Of a stretch of DNA of 24,198 bases, positions 9,900 to 17,248 are shown piece by piece. A program made the position numbers and the translations under genes. Within the stretch, counting starts at the first letter, position 1; each line of letters begins with the position of its first letter. This stretch comes from TMED14 sp965657195 (GTDB taxonomy: Bacteria > Bacteroidota > Bacteroidia > Flavobacteriales > Schleiferiaceae). The notes under the pieces are model-generated. The model saw only the letters and a program-made list of their open reading frames with translations, searched no databases and was not told the DNA's origin. Location: NCBI GenBank assembly GCA_965657195.1, contig CBFHNK010000022.1, forward strand, positions 1 through 24,198, read 5' to 3'.

Positions 9900-10138
9900 G
9901 AGGCTTCGCGCCTGCAGGCGCGGTACGCTGTTTCTGGTTACTCGCTTCTGGTTTGCGCCTTTGGCGCGCTTCGCTGTTGCTTGTTACTGGTTTGCGTGTT
10001 ACGCGTGCAGCGAACACTAGAAACTAGAAACAAGGAACGATTAGGCTAACGAGCCAACTTCGCCAGCTTTACGAACCTCGCTAACGAGCCAACCTTGCTA
10101 ACGAGCTAACGAGCTAACGAGCCAATCTCAGCCAGCAG
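9900..10138. repeat. Degenerate inverted-repeat tract (R2) between two convergent genes
   Basis: No gene. T-rich words (GTTTCTGGTTACTCGCTTC at 9930-9948) are answered by A-rich words (ACACTAGAAACTAGAAAC around 10014-10031), able to form a long imperfect hairpin. Between them are small palindromes such as GCGCCTGCAGGCGC and GCGCCTTTGGCGC. The right part has the 8-bp unit GCTAACGA three times in tandem (10097-10120) and a 25-bp segment (10074-10098) found exactly, inverted, at 16913-16937. No T-run terminator is seen. Confidence 0.7.
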
Positions 10139-12031
10139 CTAGTTACTAGCTGCTTGTGGCCACACGTTGTCGTCCCGGTTGACGTCCGCGGTCCAGTGGC
10201 CGGGGTCGACTTCGATGGAGCGCACGCCTTTGAGGGGAGCTTCGATGACGAGGTCGAAGGTCTTCTGGGTGTAGTTCCAGGGTCCGGCGAGGACGAGCTG
10301 GGGGTCGCGCTTGTGGCCGTGCATGGCGGCGAGGGGGATGGTGTAGGTCAGGGAGGCTCCGCTCTCGAAGGTGACTTTGACGTCAACGGGCATGGCCATA
10401 GAACCGCGGCGCTCGAGGCGCACTGTGGTCAGGGCGCGGTTGTCGGACCAGACGCTGTCGATTCCGACGTCGGGGTACTTGGTGGTGCTGATCCACTGGT
10501 CGTGGTACCAGTCGAGGACGAGGCCGGACTCGCGCTCGGCGATGCGCACAAAGTCTTCAGGGCGGGGATGCTTAAAGCTCCACTCGTCGAAGTAGCGGCG
10601 CATCGTGCGCCAGAAAGCGTCGTCGCCGACGATTCCGCGCAACTGAACGAGGTAGAGCGAGCCCATCATGTAGGCCGCCATTTGGTACGGAAACTTGCCG
10701 TCAAAGTAGTTGGCGGGGGTGCTGGCGGGCTCGCGCCAGGCTGCTTTGGCGGCGCGCTTGGCAAAGGTGCTGAGGTAGCCTTCGTGGGCGTTGGGCTTGT
10801 TTGCGCCCGAGATGACGTTCATGACTTCGTCTTCGGCGAAGCTGGTGAAGCCCTCGTCCATCCAGTGGTAGCGCTGCTCGTCGGTGGCGAGCTGCCCGTA
10901 GAACCACATGTGCGAGCCCTCGTGGGCTACGACGCCAAAGGTTCCGAGGTAGTCGTCGCCGTGGGACTCCATGATGGTGCACATGGGGTACTCCATGGCG
11001 CCCTCGCCGCCCTGAATGACACTGAACTGGGGCCAGCGGTAGGGCCCGAAGTGCTCGTTCATGAAGGCGAAGTAGGTGGCGATGTCGGCGCGGAACCGGT
11101 CGCTCTCGTACATCATGCGCGACTTTTCGTCGGGCTGGTAGAAGGTGTGGATTTCGGTTCCGCTGGGCAGCGTAAAGCGCTGGTGGCGGTAGTCGCGGTC
11201 GGCGGTCCAGGCGAAGTCGTGCACGTTGTCTGCCGCAAAGCGCCAGGTGATGCGCGATTTTTTCTTGTGCTTGACCGGCGTGTCCGAGTACCCGTGGCCG
11301 ATTTCGGCGGGGTTTTGAAGGACGCCGGTTCCGCCCAGCACGAAGCTGGCGTCGGCGGTCACGTTGACCTCGAAGCGGCCAAAATCACCGTAAAATTCAC
11401 GGGCCACGTAGAGGTCGGGGTGCCAGCCGTCGCGGTCGTAGACGCACATTTTGGGGTACCACTGCGTGAAGCTGTAGTCGACGCCCTCGACGTTGCTGCG
11501 GCCGGCGCGCTCGATGACGATGGGAATGCGGGTGGTGTACTCGAGCTCGAACACGTGGGTGGCTCCGGGGGCGATGGGCTGGTCGAGGCGGGCGTGCAGA
11601 ATGGTTTGGTTGACGTCAAAGGCCAGATCGCGCCCGTTGTGGGTGATGCGGCGAATGATTTGCTCGCCCTCTTCGTGCGGCTTGAGCTGCTCGATTTTGG
11701 TTCCGATGGCCTTGTCTTTGAACTGGGTCGGAATGTTGGCCATGTTGCTCATCATGCTCCCGGGCTGAAAGGCGTTCCAATAGAGGTGCATGAAGATTTC
11801 GTCGAGGGCGTCGGGGCTGTGGTTGGTGTACTCCAGGCGCATTTTGCCCTCGAGGCGGTGCTGGTTGTGGTCGAGGTCGACGTCGATTGTATAGCGAACG
11901 GCCTGCTGCCAGTAGGGTGCGGCGGCGGGTTGTGCCGAGGGTTGCGCGGTGCTTTGCGCGGCGGTTTGGGCGGTGGCGGAACCGGTTCCGAGCGCCACCA
12001 AAGCCAGCGCGGTGAGGATAAGCTTATTCAT
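10139..12031 (-). CDS. Secreted M1-family metallopeptidase (aminopeptidase)
   Basis: A 630-residue zinc peptidase. A signal peptide ends near residue 21 (TGSATAQ), followed by a low-complexity Ala/Gln/Pro/Ser linker, so it is exported, probably to the periplasm; no T9SS C-terminal signal is seen. The M1 marks are GGEGAMEYP (the substrate-binding GxMEN-type motif with Tyr for Asn) and HEGSH at 370-374 followed after 18 residues by Glu393 (HExxH-x18-E zinc site). Family members remove N-terminal amino acids from peptides; the exact substrate is unknown. The gene starts 9 bp after the metallo-beta-lactamase-fold gene and is probably the last of the tadA operon. The terminal codons Ser-Asn-stop fall in a repeat word also ending another gene here. 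Confidence 0.92.
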   Translation of the reverse strand: MNKLILTALALVALGTGSATAQTAAQSTAQPSAQPAAAPYWQQAVRYTIDVDLDHNQHRLEGKMRLEYTNHSPDALDEIFMHLYWNAFQPGSMMSNMANIPTQFKDKAIGTKIEQLKPHEEGEQIIRRITHNGRDLAFDVNQTILHARLDQPIAPGATHVFELEYTTRIPIVIERAGRSNVEGVDYSFTQWYPKMCVYDRDGWHPDLYVAREFYGDFGRFEVNVTADASFVLGGTGVLQNPAEIGHGYSDTPVKHKKKSRITWRFAADNVHDFAWTADRDYRHQRFTLPSGTEIHTFYQPDEKSRMMYESDRFRADIATYFAFMNEHFGPYRWPQFSVIQGGEGAMEYPMCTIMESHGDDYLGTFGVVAHEGSHMWFYGQLATDEQRYHWMDEGFTSFAEDEVMNVISGANKPNAHEGYLSTFAKRAAKAAWREPASTPANYFDGKFPYQMAAYMMGSLYLVQLRGIVGDDAFWRTMRRYFDEWSFKHPRPEDFVRIAERESGLVLDWYHDQWISTTKYPDVGIDSVWSDNRALTTVRLERRGSMAMPVDVKVTFESGASLTYTIPLAAMHGHKRDPQLVLAGPWNYTQKTFDLVIEAPLKGVRSIEVDPGHWTADVNRDDNVWPQAASN

Positions 12032-12040
12032 GCCGTCAAG

Positions 12041-12874
12041 TTAGAGTTTTTGGACTTCGGCCAGGCGAGGGCCCTTTTCGGTTGGGGTAAGGATGGCGAC
12101 TTCGTTGAGCGGGTCGTGCTCGAGGTAGAGCAGGTACTCGCGGTCGGCGGCCTCGTTGAGGATGCGCGCCTTTTCTTCGAGGGTCAGTAGCGGCCGGGTG
12201 TCGTAGCCCATGACGTACGGAAGCGGAATGTGGCCCGTGGACGGCAGCAAATCAGCCATGTACACTAGGGTTTGGCCACCGTGGTCGAGGATGGGGCACA
12301 TCTGGGCGTCAGTGTGGCCGTTGACGACGAAGGCGTCAAATCCGAGTGGCGTGGTGATGCGTGCGGCATCGCCCTCGATGAGGTTGAGCTGGCCGGATTC
12401 CTGCAGGGGCATGATGTTTTCGCGCAGGAAGCTGGCTTTTTCGCGCGGGTTGGGGTTGGTGGCCCAGTCCCAGTGGCGGGCGTGGGACCAGTAGCGGGCG
12501 TTGGCAAAGGCCGGACGCAGTTGGTCGCCGTGGCGCGCCACGGCTCCGCCCACGTGGTCAAAGTGCAGATGCGTCAAAAACACGTCGGTGATGTCGTCGC
12601 GGTGAAACCCGTGCGCCGCCAAACTGCGGTCGAGCGTCGCATCGCCGTGCAGGTGGTAGTGGCTAAAGAACTTCTCGTCCTGCTTGGCGCCGATACCGGT
12701 GTCGATCAGGGTCAGGCGGTCGCCGTCCTCGACGAGCAGGCAGCGCATGGCCCAGGTGCAGAGGTTGCGGTCGTCGGCGGGGTTGGTGCGCTCCCAAAGG
12801 GACTTGGGGACGACGCCGAACATGGCGCCTCCGTCGAGCTTAAAAAAGCCCGTTTCGATGGTGTACAGCTTCAT
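12041..12874 (-). CDS. Metallo-beta-lactamase-fold hydrolase
   Basis: A 277-residue protein of the metallo-beta-lactamase superfamily (AHL lactonase/glyoxalase II-like branch). Seen: LIDTGIGAKQDEKFF near residue 57 onward, the metal-binding motif THLHFDHVGG (His102, His104, Asp106, His107), a further His in VNGHTDAQMCP, and an Asp in YMADLLPS. These residues fit a binuclear metal hydrolase; the natural substrate cannot be told, and quorum-quenching activity should not be assumed. No signal peptide, so cytoplasmic. The ATG overlaps the tadA stop by 4 bp (ATGA). I preferred MKLYTIETGFFKLDGG as start over longer frames running through tadA, because it matches family N termini. Confidence 0.88.
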   Translation of the reverse strand: MKLYTIETGFFKLDGGAMFGVVPKSLWERTNPADDRNLCTWAMRCLLVEDGDRLTLIDTGIGAKQDEKFFSHYHLHGDATLDRSLAAHGFHRDDITDVFLTHLHFDHVGGAVARHGDQLRPAFANARYWSHARHWDWATNPNPREKASFLRENIMPLQESGQLNLIEGDAARITTPLGFDAFVVNGHTDAQMCPILDHGGQTLVYMADLLPSTGHIPLPYVMGYDTRPLLTLEEKARILNEAADREYLLYLEHDPLNEVAILTPTEKGPRLAEVQKL

Positions 12875-13329
12875 TTTTTGCGTTTGGCTCGAAAAAATTC
12901 GGTGAGCAGGTCGCCGCAGAGCTCGGCTTCGATTCCGGTTGTGACCTGGGTTTTGGGGTGCAGCTGGCCGCCCATGGTGCGAAACCCGCGCTTCTCGTCG
13001 CTCGCCCCGTAGACGACGCGGCCGATTTGGCTCCAGAACAGGGCTCCGGAACACATGGTGCAGGGTTCAAGGGTGACGTAGAGCGTGCAGTCGGGCAGGT
13101 ACTTGGCGGCGAGCTCGTGGCTAGCTGCGGTGATGGCCTGCATTTCGGCGTGGGCCGTGACGTCGTGCAGGCGTTCGGTCAGGTTGTGGCCGCGGGCGAT
13201 GACGCGGTTTTGCCAGACCACGACGGCTCCGACCGGAACCTCATCCTGGTCCATCGCCTTGACGGCTTCTTGGATGGCAAGGCGCATAAAGCGGACGTCG
13301 TCTTCGGGGGACACGGGGGGATGCGGCAT
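12871..13329 (-). CDS. tadA: tRNA-specific adenosine deaminase
   Basis: Converts adenosine 34 to inosine in the anticodon of tRNA-Arg(ACG). The product is 152 residues, a normal length. The zinc deaminase signature is complete: TAHAEM (His60, catalytic Glu62) and PCTMCSGAL (Cys90, Cys93). The start at MPHPPVSPEDDVRFMRLAIQ was chosen because the family begins shortly before 'FMRLAI.EA'; the longer frame to 13428 would run into aspS. The gene diverges from aspS with 48 bp between start codons, and heads a probable operon with the hydrolase and the peptidase. The neighbouring TATTTTTA element suggests a very short leader. Confidence 0.95.
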   Translation of the reverse strand: MPHPPVSPEDDVRFMRLAIQEAVKAMDQDEVPVGAVVVWQNRVIARGHNLTERLHDVTAHAEMQAITAASHELAAKYLPDCTLYVTLEPCTMCSGALFWSQIGRVVYGASDEKRGFRTMGGQLHPKTQVTTGIEAELCGDLLTEFFRAKRKK

Positions 13330-13334
13330 GGCGT

Positions 13335-13342
13335 AAAAATAC
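13335..13342 (-). promoter_or_regulatory. Possible tadA -7 element
   Basis: TATTTTTA on the minus strand resembles TAnnTTTG with the last base changed, 5 bp before the tadA ATG. The same GTATTTTTAC word precedes the secreted protein gene at 17249. Confidence 0.35.
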
Positions 13343-13364
13343 GGCCCGGCTCCGGGCGGCGCGT

Positions 13365-13372
13365 TACCTTTG
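13365..13372 (+). promoter_or_regulatory. aspS promoter -7 box
   Basis: TACCTTTG matches the Bacteroidota -7 consensus and ends only 5 bp before the aspS ATG, so the mRNA would begin at or within a base or two of the start codon. Confidence 0.6.
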
Positions 13373-13377
13373 CGGCC

Positions 13378-15135
13378 ATGTTCCGAAGCCATACTTGCGG
13401 CGAGCTCCGCCTGGACCACGTTGGTCAAACCGTAACCCTCTCTGGATGGGTGCAGCGCCGCCGCGATTTCGGCGGAATGTCATTCGTCGATTTACGCGAC
13501 CGCTACGGCATTACCCAGCTCAGCTTCAATGAGTTGGTTGACCCCGAACGCCTCGCTGAGGCGCGCAAGCTGCAGCGCGAATTTGTCGTGCAGGCGGTCG
13601 GAACCGTGGTCGAGCGCGAAAACAAGAACCCCAACCTCGCCACCGGCGAAGTCGAAATCAAGGTGCATCAGCTCACAGTGCTGAATGCTGCGGCGACTCC
13701 ACCCTTTACCATCGAAGACGAGACCGACGGCGGCGAAGAGCTTCGCATGAAGTACCGCTACTTGGACATTCGCCGGGCTCCGGTGCGCAACAACCTGCTT
13801 TTGCGCCACCGCATCAACCGCTCGGTGCGCAGCTACCTCGACACCCTCGGATTTGTGGACGTAGAGACTCCGTTTTTGATCAAGTCGACGCCTGAAGGCG
13901 CCCGCGACTTCGTCGTGCCTTCGCGCCTCAACCAAAACCAGTTTTACGCGCTTCCGCAGTCGCCGCAAACGTTTAAGCAGTTGCTGATGGTGGCCGGAAT
14001 GGACCGCTACTACCAGGTCGTGCGCTGCTTCCGCGACGAAGACCTGCGCGCCGACCGCCAGCCCGAATTCACGCAGATCGACTGCGAAATGGCATTTGTC
14101 GAGCAAGAAGACATCCTCAACACCTTTGAAGGTTTGGTGCGCCACGTGCTGCGCGAGGCGCACGGGGTGGAGCTGAACGAGGTTCCGCGCATGACCTACG
14201 CCGAAGCGATGCGCCGCTACGGGAACGACAAGCCCGACATCCGATTTGGCATGGAGTTCGTCGAGCTCACCGACCGCGTCAAGGGCCAGGGATTCCCCGT
14301 GTTCGACCAAGCCGAGCTCGTGGTGGGAATCAACGCCAAGGGGTGCGGATCCTACACCCGCAAGCAGCTCGACGCCCTGACCGACTACGTGAAGCGCCCG
14401 CAGCTCGGCATGAGCGGCCTGATTTGGATGCGCGTCGACGAGAACGGGGTTCCCTCCTCGTCGGTCAACAAGTTTTTTGACGAGACCGCCCTGCGCGGCT
14501 GGGCCGAAGCCTTTGGTGCCGAGCCCGGAGACCTCGTGCTGGTCCTGGCTGGCGGAGCCAACAAAACCCGCAAAGCCCTCAGCGAGCTGCGCCTGCACCT
14601 GGGCCAGGAGCTCGGGCTGCGCAAGCCCTTTGAGTTTGCACCGCTGTGGGTCGTTGACTTTCCGCTGCTCGAGTGGGACGAAGAGTCGGGCCGCTGGTTT
14701 GCCATGCACCACCCCTTCACGAGCCCGAAGCCCGAAGACATTCCGTTGCTGGACACCGACCCCGGAGCCGTGCGCGCCAACGCCTACGACATCGTGCTGA
14801 ACGGCAACGAAATCGGCGGCGGCTCGATCCGCATCCACGACCGCGCCCTGCAGGCCCGCATGTTTGAGCTGCTTGGGTTCAGCCCCGAAGAGGCGCAGGC
14901 CCAGTTCGGATTTTTGATGAACGCCTTCGAGTACGGCGCGCCGCCCCACGGCGGTATCGCTTTTGGGTTTGACCGCCTCGTAGCCTTGATGGGCGGCGAC
15001 GAAGTCATTCGCGACTACATCGCCTTCCCGAAAAACAACGCAGGCCGCGACGTCATGATCGACGCCCCCTCGCCCATCGCCGAGGCGCAGATGGAGGAGC
15101 TCAACCTGCTTCTAAGGCCGAACCCGAAGGCATGA
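13378..15135 (+). CDS. aspS: Aspartyl-tRNA synthetase
   Basis: Charges tRNA-Asp with aspartate. The product is 585 residues, the usual bacterial length. Order seen: N-terminal anticodon-binding OB fold beginning MFRSHTCGELRLDHVGQTV, with GWVQRRRDFGG; class II motif 2, RCFRDEDLRADRQPEFTQID; the bacterial GAD insertion (about 290-410); and motif 3, GGIAFGFDRLVALMGG. Whether it also charges tRNA-Asn cannot be told here. The start at 13378 fits the family N terminus exactly; further upstream in-frame codons would cover tadA. The stop overlaps the start of the ClC gene by 4 bp. Confidence 0.97.
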   Translation: MFRSHTCGELRLDHVGQTVTLSGWVQRRRDFGGMSFVDLRDRYGITQLSFNELVDPERLAEARKLQREFVVQAVGTVVERENKNPNLATGEVEIKVHQLTVLNAAATPPFTIEDETDGGEELRMKYRYLDIRRAPVRNNLLLRHRINRSVRSYLDTLGFVDVETPFLIKSTPEGARDFVVPSRLNQNQFYALPQSPQTFKQLLMVAGMDRYYQVVRCFRDEDLRADRQPEFTQIDCEMAFVEQEDILNTFEGLVRHVLREAHGVELNEVPRMTYAEAMRRYGNDKPDIRFGMEFVELTDRVKGQGFPVFDQAELVVGINAKGCGSYTRKQLDALTDYVKRPQLGMSGLIWMRVDENGVPSSSVNKFFDETALRGWAEAFGAEPGDLVLVLAGGANKTRKALSELRLHLGQELGLRKPFEFAPLWVVDFPLLEWDEESGRWFAMHHPFTSPKPEDIPLLDTDPGAVRANAYDIVLNGNEIGGGSIRIHDRALQARMFELLGFSPEEAQAQFGFLMNAFEYGAPPHGGIAFGFDRLVALMGGDEVIRDYIAFPKNNAGRDVMIDAPSPIAEAQMEELNLLLRPNPKA

Positions 15136-16910
15136 TTCAGGCCCGGGAAGCGATTGAGCGGCTGCTCCGCCGCTTCCTGATTTGGCGGGCCCAAAACCTT
15201 GACACGAGCACCTTTTTGGTGCTGGTTGCAGTGGTCACGGGGCTCATTTCTGGCTTGGTCGCGGTCGTCCTGAAGAACGCCGCCCACGCCGTGCGCGAGC
15301 TCGTGGTGGCCCAGCGCCTCAGCGACATCTACCAGGTTGCCTACTTCCTCTTTCCCTTGGTCGGAATCAGCATCGTCATGGTCCTGCGCCGCAGCCTCAA
15401 GTGGCGGATGCGCGAAGGCATTCCCATGGCCCTTAGCTCGATTGCTAAGGACGGCGGAATCATTCCGCGGTCGGCCATGTACACCAGTTTTGTGGGCTCG
15501 GCATTCACCGTCGGATTTGGTGGCTCCGTGGGCCTTGAGGGTCCCACCGTCGGCACCGGCGCCGCCATTGGGTCCAACCTCGCGCGCTGGCTCCGCCTCG
15601 GGTTCAAGCAGCGCATTCTGCTGATCTCGTGCGCAACCGCCGGCGCGCTTGGCAGCATCTTCGGAACCCCCATCGCCGCGCTGGTCTTCACCCTCGAAGT
15701 GTTCAGTTTGGACCTCACGTTGGGGGCGCTGGTTCCGCTGCTGCTCGCGTCGGCCACCGGCTCGCTCACCGGCCTGCTTTTGAGCGACGGCACCACCCTG
15801 TTCACCGTCAACGGAATCGGCGAGTTCGAGCCCCATTTTATCCCACAGTACCTCGGATTGGGCGTGGTCACCGCGCTCTTCTCGGTCTACGTCAAGCGGG
15901 CCCACCTCTGGTCGTCGTCGCTGCTCGAAAACGTCAAGCGTCCGTGGTTTCGCGCCATCTCGGGCGGCTTGCTGTTGGGCGGAACCATTTTTCTCATTCC
16001 GCCCCTCTACGGCGAAGGCTTTGGCAGCATCACCGCCGCCCTGCAGGGCGACGTCGCGGCCTTGCTCGACCAGAGCTTCGTGCCCTGGCAGAACCACAGC
16101 CCCTGGATCGTCATCGCGCTCTTACTCGGCCTCGCCCTGATGAAGTCCATTGCCGCCGGACTCACCATCCACGCCGGCGGAGTCGGGGGAATGTTTGCCC
16201 CCACTTTGTTCATGGGCGCCATTCTTGGCCTCGCTTACGTACTCATGCTGAGCCAGTTGGGCATGGATGTGCCTTCGGTGCACTTTGTACTCGTAGCCAT
16301 GGCCGGGCTCATGGCCGGAGTCATGCACGCCCCCCTCACCGGAATGTTCATGATCACCGAAATCAGCGGTGGTTACCCCCTAATTCTGCCCCTGATGCTG
16401 GTCTCTGCCGTGAGCTTTTTTGTGTCGCGCTCGATCAGCCCGCACTCGATTTACACGGCTCCGCTGGCGGCCGCAGGCGGACTCTGGACCACGGACCGCG
16501 ACAAAGCCGTCCTGAACTTGATTCAGTGGGACGACGTACTCGAGCGCGGAATCGCCGACGTGGCGCCCCACCTGAGCTTTGACGAAGCCGTGCAGCGCCT
16601 GATGGCCGAGCAGAAAAACATGCTCGCCGTCGTCGAGGACGGACGCCTACTCGGAACCCTCACCTGGGACGACGTGCGCCGCGCCCAGCGCCTCTCGCTT
16701 CCCCCTACCGCCGTCCGCGACGCCATGTCGGGCGTGGCCTACCAAGTCGACCTCAATTCAAGCATGGAAGACACGGTCAAGCGCGTCGAGCGCATGGACC
16801 AGTGGTACGTCCCCGTCATCGACAACGGCCACTGGGTCGGATTCCTGTCCAAAGCCAAACTCTTTGAGGTCTACCGCCGCAGGCTGCGGGATATGAGTCA
16901 GGAAGCTTGA
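15132..16910 (+). CDS. ClC-family chloride channel/transporter with C-terminal CBS pair
   Basis: A 592-residue membrane protein. Residues about 20-440 carry the ClC fold with many hydrophobic helices and the signature GGSVGLEGPTVGTGAAIG (gating-type Glu136), FGTPIAALVFTLEVF, GGVGGMFAPTLFMGA and SPHSIYTAP (Tyr441, matching the ion-coordinating Tyr of the E. coli protein). Residues about 460-580 form two CBS domains (from WDDVLERGIADVAPHLSF; second near VRDAMSGVAYQVDL), which in relatives bind adenine nucleotides and adjust activity. At the place of the internal proton glutamate of the E. coli Cl-/H+ exchanger I read Val190 after Glu189, so channel-like or uncoupled transport is possible. It overlaps aspS by 4 bp (ATGA) and is probably co-transcribed. 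Confidence 0.92.
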   Translation: MIQAREAIERLLRRFLIWRAQNLDTSTFLVLVAVVTGLISGLVAVVLKNAAHAVRELVVAQRLSDIYQVAYFLFPLVGISIVMVLRRSLKWRMREGIPMALSSIAKDGGIIPRSAMYTSFVGSAFTVGFGGSVGLEGPTVGTGAAIGSNLARWLRLGFKQRILLISCATAGALGSIFGTPIAALVFTLEVFSLDLTLGALVPLLLASATGSLTGLLLSDGTTLFTVNGIGEFEPHFIPQYLGLGVVTALFSVYVKRAHLWSSSLLENVKRPWFRAISGGLLLGGTIFLIPPLYGEGFGSITAALQGDVAALLDQSFVPWQNHSPWIVIALLLGLALMKSIAAGLTIHAGGVGGMFAPTLFMGAILGLAYVLMLSQLGMDVPSVHFVLVAMAGLMAGVMHAPLTGMFMITEISGGYPLILPLMLVSAVSFFVSRSISPHSIYTAPLAAAGGLWTTDRDKAVLNLIQWDDVLERGIADVAPHLSFDEAVQRLMAEQKNMLAVVEDGRLLGTLTWDDVRRAQRLSLPPTAVRDAMSGVAYQVDLNSSMEDTVKRVERMDQWYVPVIDNGHWVGFLSKAKLFEVYRRRLRDMSQEA

Positions 16911-17060
16911 TGGCAAGGTTGGCTCGTTAGCGAGGTTGGCCTTACAGTTACTTGTTTCTTGCTTCTGGTTTCTTGCGTCCGTTGCACGCCTGAGGCGCGA
17001 GCCAGAAACCAGTGACGAGAAACAGCGAAGCGCGCCGCAGGCGCGAAGCCCCCTCATGTT
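16911..17060. repeat. Degenerate inverted-repeat tract (R3) after the ClC gene
   Basis: No gene. It begins next to the stop codon with the GCAAGGTTGGC word family (16913-16937, an exact inverted copy of 10074-10098). Then 16953-16975 pairs with 17002-17024 at 18 of 23 positions, giving a long imperfect hairpin of the GTTTCT/AGAAAC words. GC-rich small palindromes (GCGCGCCGCAGGCGCG) follow. No T-run terminator is present. Confidence 0.7.
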
Positions 17061-17067
17061 CGGTTAT

Positions 17068-17083
17068 AACCGGATTTTACTTT
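17068..17083 (+). repeat. AACCGGATTTTACTTT element, copy 1
   Basis: A 16-bp word, preceded by the palindrome CGGTTATAACCG (17061-17072), that occurs twice more, in opposite orientations, between the secreted-protein gene and purQ. Confidence 0.75.
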
Positions 17084-17127
17084 TTTTCAACTCGTCCCAA
17101 CTGGGGACATTGCCGCGGAGCGGCTCT

Positions 17128-17163
17128 AGCTGCGAAGCAGCCCTAGCCCCGAAGGGGCCCTAG
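17128..17163 (+). repeat. 36-bp double-palindrome element, copy 1
   Basis: It contains the palindromic hairpins GCTGCGAAGCAGC and GCCCCGAAGGGGC joined by a CTAG-containing spacer. It matches 23831-23866 in inverted orientation at 35 of 36 positions. Confidence 0.8.
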
Positions 17164-17171
17164 CCCGAAGT

Positions 17172-17207
17172 GCCAAAGGCAGTAGGGCCAAAGGCAGTAG
17201 GGCCAAA
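17172..17207 (+). repeat. Tandem repeat, 15-bp unit, 2.4 copies
   Basis: GCCAAAGGCAGTAGG occurs twice exactly and then partly (GCCAAA). Too few copies and no spacers for a CRISPR array. Confidence 0.85.
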
Positions 17208-17236
17208 CATTCAACAAATTCCGCATCGAGGTTCCG

Positions 17237-17244
17237 TATTTTTA
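17237..17244 (+). promoter_or_regulatory. Possible -7 element of the secreted-protein gene
   Basis: TATTTTTA, a TAnnTTTG variant, ends 4 bp before the ATG at 17249. If used, the mRNA would be leaderless. No -33 element is evident. Confidence 0.35.
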
Positions 17245-17248
17245 CCGA

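Noticed and set aside
10154..12190. A 678-codon open frame on the plus strand opposite the M1 peptidase
   Set aside because: It mirrors a gene with complete zinc-site motifs; it has no recognisable domain and is explained by the G/C-rich codon use of the real gene.
12041..12874. Calling the metallo-beta-lactamase-fold gene a quorum-quenching lactonase
   Set aside because: The motif only shows the superfamily; nothing in the context supports that substrate.
12958..13377. Longer aspS start upstream
   Set aside because: It would run through tadA and the promoter; MFRSHTCGELR is the normal N terminus.
13492..14949. A 485-codon open frame opposite aspS, and similar long frames opposite metH (1924-3012), ahcY (5058-6365) and the receptor (8034-9401)
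   Set aside because: All are antisense shadows of well-supported genes in a G/C-rich genome, without family motifs.
17172..17207. 15-bp tandem repeat as a possible CRISPR remnant
   Set aside because: Only 2.4 head-to-tail copies, no spacers and no cas genes.
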